NCBI GenBank assembly: GCA_016110215.1
Contig: JADWQD010000026.1
Coordinates: 124,001-188,000, forward strand
Length of the DNA: 64,000 nt
Source of the DNA: Capronia americana
Lineage: Eukaryota; Ascomycota; Eurotiomycetes; Chaetothyriales; Herpotrichiellaceae
Direction: 5' to 3'
Made by a program: the position numbers and the translations under genes. Shown piece by piece: positions 52,904-63,418 of this stretch. Below the pieces are notes generated by a model. That model had not been told where the DNA came from, searched no databases, and saw only the letters and a list, made by a program, of their open reading frames with translations. Positions within the stretch are counted from its first letter, which is position 1, and each line of letters begins with the position of its first letter.

Positions 52904-53950
52904 TCACTCTGTGTTTAGCTGATCCTTGTTGACAATGCCCATCTTGCCATCCCATATGGCTTCCCGTACTTGCTGTACATCTATGCCTCGAGCATGCAAA
53001 ACCGTCAGCCAATCCTGGAACAACAAAGACCTGGAGTCGAAAAAGCATTGATCATGGGTCTGCTGCTCGATGAATCTCTCCACATCAGCACGGCGGATGG
53101 TATTGTCGTACAGCCAAAGAATCTGCGCGGGGGAGAATTTCAGGAACGACTGGACCAGATAAAAGTTCTGCAGGTCACTGCCCCATCCTTGCATGTGCCT
53201 GATCCGGAGTTCTTGCACGGTTGGCTTATTCTGGTCGTGATCAGAGTCGCGGGAATTGTGAAACAGGTCCCCGTATGCTGACCAGATTGACTCTAACGGG
53301 CGGAGATGCGGGTATTGTAGAGAAAGGTGGTACCTTTGGGCATCTTCCGGAATGCGCGAGTACACTTCTCCATCTGTGGGACAGATCTCGGTGGCAAGCA
53401 GCTGCTCCAGCATGCCCCGCAAGTCCTCCACTTCAAAGAGCTCATCGTTCGACCACGAGCGTAGCAGTTGGAGTCGCTCCGATGCGGCAGTCAAATCTGT
53501 GCGTGGAATACGGTATGGGAACTGGTTAAAGGCTTTTGCATAACTCCACATCCGGTAGATTGCGCGTCGCAGTCGTCGAGCTTCGTGCACATCCAGAAAC
53601 CGGCGTTGCGCGCTTTCAGCACCAGGCCACCTGAATTTGGGATACAAGTCGACATAGCGCCGTGCCACACGAGCCACGGCCGTGACTTGGGACAGCAGAG
53701 CGAATGACAATGGTGGAGTCCGTCGCACATGCAGCAATTGGTTGTCATTCTGTGTCAATAGTTGTATAATGTCTTCAACCGGTCCATCCGTCTCGTCGAT
53801 GGCGCGGAAGAACAGTGTCAATTTCTGAGATTTAGAAAGTATTTTGTAGAAGTAGCGGCATGTGAGGGAGAGGCTGATGATATCGGGAACAGAGGAAAGA
53901 GATTCGAATATCCGAGCGAGGAGTTCGGGTGCCAGGTCTTGCATGGCCAT
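52904..53950 (-). CDS. F-box protein
   Basis: 348 residues from the ATG at 53950; the frame remains open upstream to 54076 but the extra residues are basic and cysteine-rich without fold, so the shorter start is preferred. Residues 1-45 form the F-box (MAMQDLAPELLARIFESLSS then LTCRYFYKIL). The rest is helical, with LYPKFRWPGAESAQRRFLDV, RRAIYRMWSYAKAFNQFPYR and, near the end, FSPAQILWLYDNTIRRADVE. This arrangement is common in the large fungal family of F-box proteins without known repeats. It is presumably an SCF substrate adaptor; substrate unknown. Confidence 0.8.
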   Translation of the reverse strand: MAMQDLAPELLARIFESLSSVPDIISLSLTCRYFYKILSKSQKLTLFFRAIDETDGPVEDIIQLLTQNDNQLLHVRRTPPLSFALLSQVTAVARVARRYVDLYPKFRWPGAESAQRRFLDVHEARRLRRAIYRMWSYAKAFNQFPYRIPRTDLTAASERLQLLRSWSNDELFEVEDLRGMLEQLLATEICPTDGEVYSRIPEDAQRYHLSLQYPHLRPLESIWSAYGDLFHNSRDSDHDQNKPTVQELRIRHMQGWGSDLQNFYLVQSFLKFSPAQILWLYDNTIRRADVERFIEQQTHDQCFFDSRSLLFQDWLTVLHARGIDVQQVREAIWDGKMGIVNKDQLNTE

Positions 53951-55007
53951 GATTCTGTGATTGTTAGCCAGCGATCTCCAACTAGTTCTAGGTGACCTAC
54001 GTCGGTTTTTGCAATTAGATGTGTGCGGACAAATTGTGGTATGCAGCGATATGCTGCAACGGCTCGATGGATTCAAACAATCAGGACCCCGACATTGGGG
54101 CTATCCAGAACAGTCATATGAGCGTAGGTGTTGGTGGAAGTAGATGGATGGAGCTTCTGAGTGCTGCTCCGCCGCAGCGAGCAGCACAAGGACATTGCAT
54201 CCATCCCGTCGGAAGGGGAATGAAATGCAAGTAACCCTGGGTCATATACCAACAGGACGAAGGAACCAGGCTGCGAGAAGAGAATGAGGAGAGATGTCTG
54301 GTCTGGGGAAAGGGCGGTCTAGGTCTTGGCAAGGCTATCGAGTCCGTCATTTCAGGTGGATAAGATTCGGTTCAAAGACATATCAGAGAGAAGTGGTGTT
54401 GGAATTGTTTCTCGTGACTTCCAAGAAGAGGCCAGTTGCCTACAAGAAGCAAGGCCGGCTTCAAACACATTCAGCCGTTCCGAGCCAGTTGCAACTGTCT
54501 CTCGCGTGGCATGCTATATGTGCCGCTGGGCTTGCGGAAAAGGAGTGAAGGACACTCAAATATCCCTCCAGCGATGTATCTGGTCCCCCAAATGCAGCGT
54601 TCTTGGGAAGGAGTCCACGCAACCTCCCTCGCCCTGCAGTTTTGGTCCTTACTCTTGCGGAAGCGCCGAGGTCTGGATTCCCATGCAAGTCCTCATCGTG
54701 TCATCTCTCGTGGTGGCAGCACAATGGCGTTGATCATGGTGTTGGATCCGTACGAAGCTCCAAAATTCCACGCCATGCTATCCACACCCGTGAAGGTCAT
54801 CGGCTCTGTCCGTCTCTTCAACCGTCTCTAGGACAACTGCAGCGCCTCGTAGCGAATGCTGGCGATCGCCTGCGAGTTCAGGAGGAGAGCGAGGCGGCTC
54901 CTTTGGATTTTGTGACAGCATTAGTAGCTCCCAGGATCATATAACCGATGAGGCTTCTGCAAGCTGATCTGGGTGTGCATGTTGCTTCTCAGCACGTCTC
55001 CTCGGGC
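53951..55007. other. Intergenic, no gene seen
   Basis: About 1 kb between two minus-strand genes, with the upstream region of the F-box gene. No signal could be pinned down. Confidence 0.5.
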
Positions 55008-56069
55008 TCACCCAAACAATGCTGCGTTGTCTGTTGCTGATCGCTTCCTCTTTGACCCAGTATTCAGGCCCAATGTCTTCCTCTTGACAGCCAAATCTTC
55101 TGCACCACCTCTTCGATCCGCGTATCTGTTGGCTCTGCGTGCTCTCGTCTCCGCTCGAAGAGCATTAGGACTGACAAACTGCTTGTTCTCGAAGATGACG
55201 GGACCACCGAAGCTACCCTCCAGGATGACCACCGGAGTAAGCACAAACCGCGGCCCGATTTCGACCAGCGACATATCGCCTCCCTTGACATGTTCTTTGT
55301 CGGGTTTGCCGGGCTCATTCTCGCGGATCTCGTAGACCCGAATCCAGATCTTGCCATCAAGTCCGTATATTCCAATGACCCGGTCAACGAAGGGCTTCAT
55401 CCCACGCACGCCCTTTGGCGGCACACAGAACACTCCACGAAACATCTCCCGCAACAGCGATCGGTATTCCTGACCCGGGATCTCTTCGTCAAAGCTCTTG
55501 TCGAAGACCACAATACCCCTTCCACCCTTCAGGCAGTTGCCCCCGAATCCCAACTCGGCCATAGTATGCATATTCGTCACACTGAATTTGACGGTAGGCC
55601 CGTTGGGGGCATGCGCAAGCCAAAGGTACAAGTCTTGTCCACGTTTGCGCGCTTCAAGAAAGAAGATGTAGTTGCAAGAGTTCAGATCGGCGAGGCCGTT
55701 GAGAGCAGAGTTGTAGTTATTGGAGGATTTGGTGTCAAGCTTCGTATCTTTGTAAGTGTGAGGAAGGAGGGAATGGAGGTCGTTCAAAAGATGTCGGTGT
55801 CTGAACATGTTAGTGGAGTCTCACTTGCAGGCCTGAGATATCGTGTACCTGTATGAAACCCCGCGCGAAGTGAGCATCAGAATCCGGTTTCTGATCTCTG
55901 ACGGCAGTTGTGAAAGACCATTGCTCTTCGTCTGCTTTGTCGCCTTTCCCTCTTCGCCGGACGATTCGGCGCGGACAGTGCTGCTGCTCGCCGCAGACGC
56001 CTCTGAGCCTTCCTCGTCGGAGTCGAATTCGTTGCCGGAGCGCATGGCTGATCTGTAAGCGGATGCCAT
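55008..56069 (-). CDS. BRX1: 60S ribosome assembly factor BRX1 (Brix domain)
   Basis: Two exons, 56069-55849 and 55800-55008; 337 residues. The first exon ends in RNRILMLTSRGVSYR, and the second continues directly with HRHLLNDLHSLLPHTYKDTK, LDTKSS, FFLEARKRGQDLYLWLAHAP, NGPTVKFSVTNMHTMAELGF, GGNCLKGGRG, which is the canonical BRX1 Brix domain. The C-terminus is basic (VKRKTLGLNTGSKRKR). BRX1 acts in the nucleolus in early pre-60S maturation, usually with Ebp2 and Ssf1. The intron is 48 nt, with GTACAC donor and CAG acceptor. The N-terminal 50 residues are acidic/serine-rich. Confidence 0.95.
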
Positions 56070-56314
56070 GGTTGAAGGGGAGTGCAGGATTGAGGTCACG
56101 TCTCCGGTGGGAACTCAAGAATCAACGGGTCGCGATCAGAAAATATCAGGTACGTACAGAAAATATTTCTGCGGCGAATTCCGCAATGGACCCAAAATGT
56201 GGAGAAGATTCAGCCTTGCCAGCCTTGCCAGCCTTGCGTACGAAAGATCGACTACTATGACTCGTACGCAACATATCGACTTCGTGCAAAAATTGTTACA
56301 TTACCTCCTCCGCA

Positions 56315-58738
56315 TCAGCTCTGAAGCTCTGGCACAGGCCAGCTCACATGCCACCGGTTTCCTTCACCCACTGGCGGAATCTCCACCTTCAGACTCGCGA
56401 TGGTCGCTGCTGAACCAGATGTCTTGGTTTGCAGGAGTTTGCCCAGCGTGGTGACCACAATTGCTGTACCTATGCACGCTTTCATTGAGTTCCGTACATC
56501 TTGCGTCCATTCCCGCTCCACTACAGAGCCTGGTGGCTTGCTCGTTCCTTGGGGGCCCATTTGTACTTTGGACTCTCCCGGCTGAAGAGGGTTGAAATTC
56601 CAGCCACCTTTCAACACCTCTTCCCACGCCTTTCTGGCCGTGTGGATCAAACTGGAGGCTTGTGCGACCAGAGACTCATCCGAGAGTCCCTGTAACGATG
56701 ACGATTGCTGGGCCACGTCCATACTGATCGGTTCAGGAATGGATAGATGAAGGAAAGGTCGCATTCTAAGCTCGTATCGTAATGCATCAGACGCATATGC
56801 AACGGCGGACCTGCGAAAGTGGCCATGGCGCTCAAGGACCGTGAAGACTCTGTGAAGCGCCTTTGCCATGGCTTCTACGGCTTTGAGCCAGGTGAAATGG
56901 CGATACAGCAGCTTGAGTGTTGTCTGTACATCTTGTTGTCCGGACGAACTCGAGCGTTGTTGGGACGCAACGAAGAACGTAATCCTCTCCAGATGGTTGA
57001 GATGGGTGCTTGAGAGAAAGGACAGGTACCAGTACATGCCCGCAAACTCGTGGGGAGCGTAGATGGAGAGTTCAAAGCCCATCTGAAGAACGGTTCGGAG
57101 CTGGACAAGTTTGTAGTGATACACCCAACTGCTGAATGAGTACGAGAAGGTGGGTTCTTCACCAGCCGGGTACGGTATGGCTGGTTCGTGGAGGATGGAC
57201 TGGATCAGCCCATCTAGTTCTTCTGCCTCCGCTTGAATCTGATCCCACTCGAGAGCTGCATGGCACATGGTGCGTCTCACCCGACAACGATTGAGACACA
57301 GCGTACGGAAGATATTGATAAATGAGTGGCTGCATCGACTCACAAACAAGTCAACTCGAGACCCAAGCTCCATTTGCTGGTCCTCTGGAAGACCATTTAA
57401 GTGGCTGGGGTTGAATAATGCTTCCGTGGGCGTCACAAGAGAACGAATGTCGTTGATGACGAAGTCCTTGATGGCGAACCGGCCAATTACCACTTCGTTG
57501 ATGCTCAGGAAGGATTGAAGGAGAGCTCGGACATACACAGCCGGCTGTGATTCCTGCGCCATGAAGTTCTGGTAGGCAACCAGAAGATCACAACTGGAGG
57601 AGATGTCGAGCATTTGAAAGGCGGTAGTGGCATCAGTAAACAGCTTGTGGAGGAACGAGAAGGCTTTGTCCTTCTCGACCACGATCATTGGTCTTGGAGG
57701 CACGCTACTCGCTAGTCGTCGTTGTATCTTGAGGGTGAATGCGACGGCAGAGGTTGGTCGTCCAAGAAAGGCGGTATTCTCAATCGTCCTGATCAATGCA
57801 AGATCTCTCTCCAGATTCGAGAGACTCAGGCGCGCTCCATAGTCGCATTCGTGGAAGAGCTTCAGGATGGCAGAGCGTGCATCGATTCTGCTCGTCAATG
57901 CGCCGGTCAAATCTGAGGCAAGCTGGCAGTTATCGAGCCACGTGCGAGCGGATTCCAACGAGTCCATCACTTCACCGACCGAGAAATTGTGTAGCAGTGG
58001 GCGATTGAAGATCTGCGTGGCAAAGTCTTCTTCCTTGATTCAGTCAGGTATAAAGGCCGCCCATGGATCCATGGCAAAACGCGTACCTCGTAGTAGTGCT
58101 GACTCGTCACCATTGACAGAACCAGATTGCAACATTTGATCAAGGCCAGACAGTAAGGTTGGAAGACATCGCGCAGTAACGAAGGGACGGCCGCTGGAAC
58201 TGGATCATGTCGCCAGAAACTTGCGTCAGACAGTCGCTTCGGCTCTGGCCACAGTAGTCGTTCAATGTGGACCGACGTGAAGAGAGTCTGGGACAGTGGA
58301 TAGCCCGTCTGCCATGCTACCTGAATGACAGTCATTAACCCTTCCACAAAACGCGATGAGCCACTGGCCTCCCGGTACATCAATTCATCCATCAGCCATA
58401 TGATCTCCTCTGCCGACAAGGGCTTCGTAGGGTCGAATTCCTCTTCGCTGTCGGGGTCGAAGGCAGTACATCCGCTGTCCATTTTGGGGTCTCCAATCTA
58501 TAAAATCGTCAAGGTGCGTGGTCAGCTTGCGCTGGTCCTGCCTACCTCCAAGGCACTAACAGCCTCGAACAATGTGAAGTGATCATCTTTGACCAGCTTG
58601 CCGGCCGCCAATTCTGCACCTGCTGTCAGCCTTGAGGAAGTCCATTCGGAGGGCCAACAGACTTGAGGCAGCGCTGCTGAATTCTCTGGTTATCTCGTTT
58701 AGCTGAATATTCGGATGGATGATCCGTGTGTGCACCAT
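56315..58738 (-). CDS. MAK10: NatC auxiliary subunit MAK10/NAA35
   Basis: Four exons, 58738-58663, 58613-58546, 58497-58087, 58033-56315; about 757 residues. The start MVHTRIIHPNIQLNEITREF leads into KLVKDDHFTLFEAVSALE, then IGDPKMDSGC after the second intron, a strongly conserved Mak10 block. Later parts include LSAEEIIWLMDELMYREA, SLSNLERDLALIRTIENTAF and a long helical region to the end. Mak10/NAA35 is the ribosome-anchoring scaffold of the N-terminal acetyltransferase C, which acetylates proteins starting with Met followed by a hydrophobic residue. The first intron can end at two CAG sites 6 nt apart (43 or 49 nt long); the 49-nt choice gives the better-matching junction AASKLAAGKLVKDD. 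Confidence 0.9.
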
Positions 58739-59232
58739 TGCGTCGACTGGTTCTTCAGATGAGATCAAGGGCGGAAGGCTGGCGTGAATGAATTCGAGGC
58801 TTTGCAGTCATCGGCGGAAACCCAAACAGGCCGGGCAACATTGCCGAGTGCGTCCTTACAACTACTGTATTATCGCAGCTGGAGTAAGCTATTCTTACAG
58901 TCATCGGCCAAAAGCCAAAATGGCCGGCGTATTACTACGTGCATGCACAGACATAGCTATCCAGAGCTCTTAAATATACAGTCGTTGCTATGCTCCAAAC
59001 CGCTGGTCGGCCTTTTGGTTTTTCGCCGATGACTGAACAGTCCCACACATCAGAGAAGTCATGAGTGGCTCTCCTCCAAGTACCAGATCATCCTGGGGGG
59101 AGTGTGACGATACGCCATGGATGTGGCTAGGACAGTCCTCACCTGAGACACCACCTGGTGCAAGTGCTCATGTTCAATTCTTCCGTCTTCCGTCTTCCAT
59201 TCTCCTTTCCCCTGTCCCCCTTCCCTACTTTT
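58739..59232. other. Intergenic stretch with three copies of a 28-30 nt repeat
   Basis: Between the MAK10 start and the 3' end of the transporter gene. Apart from the repeat (next entry) no feature was recognised. Confidence 0.55.
58805..59035. repeat. Three-copy repeat, outer copies inverted; MITE-like
   Basis: Copy 1 at 58805-58834 and copy 2 at 58898-58927 are direct and 25 of 30 bases identical; copy 3 at 59008-59035 is the same sequence in inverted orientation. Shared core: CAGTCATCGGC, then an A-rich spacer, CCAAA, and GGCCG. Copies 1 and 3 bound a 231-bp segment, copies 2 and 3 a 138-bp segment, as terminal inverted repeats of a small non-autonomous element would. A target-site duplication is not evident (the outer flanks are ttTG left and AAca right), so a transposon origin is an inference. 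No further copy was noticed in the window. Confidence 0.6.
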
Positions 59233-61332
59233 CTAGGCTGGCGGGCCAGAGCCAGTCTGGGTGGAGCGTCCTACTTCCGAAACCAACTCGACTCGGTGTT
59301 CTGTACCTTTGCTGTTCGAGCCTTGGCTAATCTTTTCCGAAAATTGGTCCCGTGTCGCCGTCGAGACAATGTCAACTTCTCCGCCGTCTTCGAGCCTTGG
59401 AGCGCCGGTGTTCGGTTCGGCAAAGATTCGGTCCAGCTCCTCGAGTGCCACACCAGAGGTCTAACATATTCCGGTCATGAGCATCTTTTCTTTCCGCAGA
59501 AGACCGGGAAATGCCGACTTACCTCGGGCAAAAAGAAATACAGATAGACTGTGTGTGCGATCCCCATAGCAGCAAAGACGAGATAGTATTTCCACCCAAT
59601 CGTTCGCGAGGCGACTGGTTGTAGCTCAAGCCAGAGCACATCCACAAGTAAGAGTGAACCAATACTGATACATGCAGCTTCTCCGCGAATGTGCGAGGGG
59701 AAAATTTCCGAAATGACGGTGAATTGATTCACATCGATCATGGAGCCGTAGCTGAGGTGGGAAATATTAGCAACAGAACGAAGACCAAATGGTTCAGGAG
59801 ATCGGTGGCACGAGAGACACGTAGGTGATATGCGAAGCCAAGAGCGTGTCTCAAGAAAGGAGGCATGTATGGTCTTACCCGGCAACATAGAGAAACAAAA
59901 AGACCACGGATGCAGCTGCATACCCCTTGGAAGGAGTGTTGTTGTACTTGCCGATCAGGCCGGTAGCCACGATGAAGCAGCCAACGGTGCAAGCGAAACC
60001 CCAGACTGTTGGTCGGTCAGAGCTGGGCTTGGTAGCAAAGGATACGCTCCTACTTACCCAATGCTGGACGTCTTCCGGTGCGGTCAGAGGTCCAGGCACC
60101 CACCGCGTTGGCAATCATCGCGACAGTGCTCCACACCGCTGCGATCATGAGAGACATTGAGCCAGTCAGACCAAGCGACTGGTAGAGCAGGACATTGTAG
60201 TTGTTGATGACCAGGATACCGCAGTTCTGGCCACCGGTGGCGAGCATCAAGGCCAAGATGAATCTCGTGCGGTATGTCTTCTTGGTCAGAAGCTGCCAAC
60301 GGCCCCCCGAGATTTTGACGGCGCGGTCTGCCTCGGTCTTTTGCACCACGAGGTCGAGTTCGCGGTGTGCAAATGTATCTTCGACATCGCTCGGGTCATG
60401 GTGCAAGCGACAAAGGATCATCAGTGCCTGATCGTTGCGGCCCATTTGCACCAGCCAGCGAGGACTCTCGGGAACTAGGTGAAATGATCAGTTTGGTCCT
60501 GCCATTCGTACCGTAACATGGTAGAGAACGTGTCCACAGTCGACGTACTTAGTAGGGTCCCAATAAGCAGGAGCAGCGCCCACAGGGCGAAGATGGCGTT
60601 GGGAAATCGCCAGCCGAAAGTTGAACCGGTGGCATAAACACAGCCGAAGCTACAAGCAACTCTGCGTCAGTGAAGAGGCCTACCTCGATGGAAACCTTGA
60701 CCGGACTCACCCGATCCAAGCTGCAAGGGCGTAGCCCAAGTTGATGAACGTCCCGTGGGCGCCAGCCATGAGTCCGCGTGAGTGAGGCGGAGCCACTTCT
60801 GAATAATAGATTGGCATCCCGGCAAGAAGCATACCAACCGGGATCCCTGTCAAGACCCTGCCAGCCAGGTACTGCAGAAGATTCTGTTTAGAAGATGATG
60901 TTTCCAATTCGCAAAGTCCGAAGCAGTATGACTGACCATGCCAGGATTGACAGCGCCGCCCTGCACAGCACCACCGATGACGCCAACGATGGCAGCAATG
61001 CGGAATGTGCTAACACGGCCCAAAGCGTCCACCATCCAGGCTGCCAGTAGACATCCAATGAAGCCTGCGCCGAAGAATGTCCCGTTTGCGGCGCCGATGA
61101 TGGTTCCGGTGTAGTCATATCGCGGGTCGCTGGGATCCTGAACCAGATTCATTGTAGCATAAAAGGTAGGTTGGCCTAAAGTGTTACCAATCACCGCCAG
61201 GCCATACCCCGTTACCAATGAGCCCACGGCAGCAAAGAGGACAACCTGGGTATCCTCCTGTCAGTCTGGCATATACAGCATCTGTGACATGGTCTCCCTC
61301 ACAAAGGTATTGTAGTTCGTGTATGTCTCCAT
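59233..61332 (-). CDS. MFS sugar transporter (hexose/lactose-permease type)
   Basis: Eight exons: 61332-61303, 61257-60937, 60883-60711, 60649-60549, 60474-60058, 60005-59879, 59751-59523, 59460-59233; 541 residues. All junctions keep frame and end in GT/AG. Twelve membrane helices are expected. Motifs: GRVLTGIPVGM with PIYYSEVAPPHSRGLMAG after helix 4, PESPRW before the central loop, DRTGRR after helix 8 and a final ISEIFPSHIRGEA block, all of the sugar-porter family. The C-terminal tail is long, acidic and serine-rich. The substrate cannot be read from sequence; disaccharide permeases (LAC12-like) and hexose porters look alike here. It is divergent with an SDR and near a Zn2Cys6 regulator. 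Confidence 0.88.
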
Positions 61333-61950
61333 GGTTTCTTGCAATGTCACAAGACGTAGAAGGGTTTTCGGTTCAGCAGTCGAGAGAGTTGCAGAGAAGA
61401 CGGTGGGAAGGGGAAGGAAAATGGAATGGCTAATAAGTCACACCACCACTTCAAGTGAACCCTGATCGAGCAAAGGAAATGATGGAGAGCCTGGGATTTG
61501 ATCGGGCCCATGAGGTCGGTCTGAAAAGAATGCCCCTTTTGATCCATATCGGCCAACATTGCTCATGCTACATCCAAGAGGCTGGCCCGCGGAACCTCAA
61601 CATGGACGATCCGAGGTGATGGCCACTTTGGGATAACCAGAAAGGGCTCATGTTCTCCCTAGTGGCAGCCGGACACTTCGACGAGGTCAATTTAGATGCT
61701 CATCCACCCAACAAATCTCCATGGGGGAGAGACTCGACGAGCTGGAGAGGATGTGGGTACAGGGCAATAGGATTGCCAGATTCGATTCTCCTCGATGGCT
61801 GTGGAGCTGATACGTACCCACTTCCGAATCCCCCCGGACGGAGACAGAATGAAGCCGAGGAGGCTGGGGGGTGAGACAGACCTCGTCAAAATAAAAGCTC
61901 GAGTCTCCAAGGCCGATGTCACGAATTGGCGAGCAAGCGCTTTTCCAAAG
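61333..61950. promoter_or_regulatory. Shared upstream region of transporter and SDR
   Basis: A 618-bp divergent region. No convincing CGG-N-CCG pair for a Zn2Cys6 factor was found by eye. The SDR frame stays open upstream to an ATG at 61795, so a longer SDR N-terminus would shrink this region. Confidence 0.4.
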
Positions 61951-63129
61951 ATGACGGAAGTTATCATCAACGAAGACGGCATCAAGGATGTCAGGGGTAA
62001 AGTGGGAATTGTCACCGGTAATCGCTCTCTGCAGTCGATGCCAGTAGACCGACAATTGACCATCAACAGGAGGCGCCAGTGGTATTGGGAAGGCCCTGGT
62101 AGAACTGCTTCATCGAAAAGGGGCGTCGGTCGTCTTTGGCGATCTCAATACTTCGGCTGGCGAAAAGCTAGCCGCCGACCTGGGCCCGTAAGATGAAGAC
62201 TCAACTATCCTGTCGGCGGGGCCGCCGTATCATTATCGCGGACAACTGACGGCTCGTGCACCCTCCAGAGACGTCGACTTCTTGAAAACCAACGTGCTTG
62301 TTTGGAAAGAATTGCTGGGATTGTTCAAATTCGCCCAAGCAAAGTATGGCCAGGTAGACTTGGTATTCGCAAACGCCGGCATCCCCGAGACACAGAGTGT
62401 GTTCGAGGATGTCTACGACGAAAACGGCGACCTTGCGGAACCCCCACTGGCAGTGGTCGATGTCAACCTCAAATCTGTCGCTTTGAGTGAGTCTGGTGAC
62501 ATACGCCGGTGTCGATCGGACTTTTCTAACGGCGAATCGCAGCTACAAAGTGCGCCCTGTCCTATTTCCAGAAGAACTCGCCGCCTGGAGGTAGCCTGGT
62601 CATGACCTGTTCGACATCGGGCTACAACGAGAGACCAAATCTCCCCATCTACTCGGCAGCGAAACATGGAGTACGTGAGAAGGCCATGCCGGCGTGTGCA
62701 CCTCTAGGGAGAGAGGCTGACATCTTCGACGTTAGGTAGCTGGACTGATGAGGGCGCTTCGACATGACGCTCCCAAAAAAGGAATCAGCGTGTCTCTGAT
62801 TGCTCCCGGCGGAACAGGTGAACATATACAATGCCCCGTCGGCGAAACTCTTGCTTACTCGACTGTGTACAGAAACCGGTATGCTGGATGAAAATGCTCG
62901 GAACTCATTCAGATCCCTAGGTATCCCTTTGCAGCGCCCGGAGTATGTGGCAACAGCAGCACTGTGGCTAGCCAGCGATGCCGCGCACAACGGCAAAGGC
63001 CTCACCCTCATTGGGTCGGTGGCCACCGAGGTCGAGGGCCCATTATTGGCGACCCAACCAGCCTGGTACGGACAGTACAACCTGGACGCAGCTGCAAAGG
63101 CGGCCAATGTAAACTATGTGCGCAAATAG
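61951..63129 (+). CDS. Short-chain dehydrogenase/reductase
   Basis: Six exons: 61951-62017, 62070-62187, 62269-62486, 62543-62670, 62736-62817, 62873-63129; 289 residues. The cofactor motif TGGASGIG (residues 22-29) is formed across the first splice. D47 after strand 2 (FGDL) favours NAD. FANAGI is at 95-100; the catalytic residues S157, Y170 and K174 (YSAAK) are all present. It ends SDAAHNGKGLTLIGSVATEVEGP. The sequence resembles fungal SDRs of the 15-hydroxyprostaglandin-dehydrogenase-like group, but the substrate is unknown. An in-frame ATG at 61795 would add 52 residues; MTEV is preferred because it starts right before the usual N-terminal strand. It shares a promoter region with the sugar transporter. 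Confidence 0.85.
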
Positions 63130-63418
63130 GGCAGCGTCGGGAGCTCTACCAGCGAGGAGGAGGAAGTGGAGGCGGCGAATAAAGCCGAGGAAGTTTCCGC
63201 AGAAAATGAAGCCGATAACCGAGACACCCGCGCACATACCCCCCCTAGAGCTCCTCCGAAACGAGGCTGGTGTGCTCCCCCCCCCGCAGCTCTCCATGGT
63301 TTCCTCAATCCCGCATTCTCAGCCCCAGATTTCGTGCATGTCTTTCTTCCTCAGATCCGTCGCTCACCGGTTCTGCGTCCCAGAACACTCCCGGTAGCCT
63401 TGAGCCCCGGCAGGCCAC
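63130..63418. other. Gap before the Zn2Cys6 gene
   Basis: 3' flank of the SDR and upstream region of the regulator gene; nothing recognisable. Confidence 0.45.
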
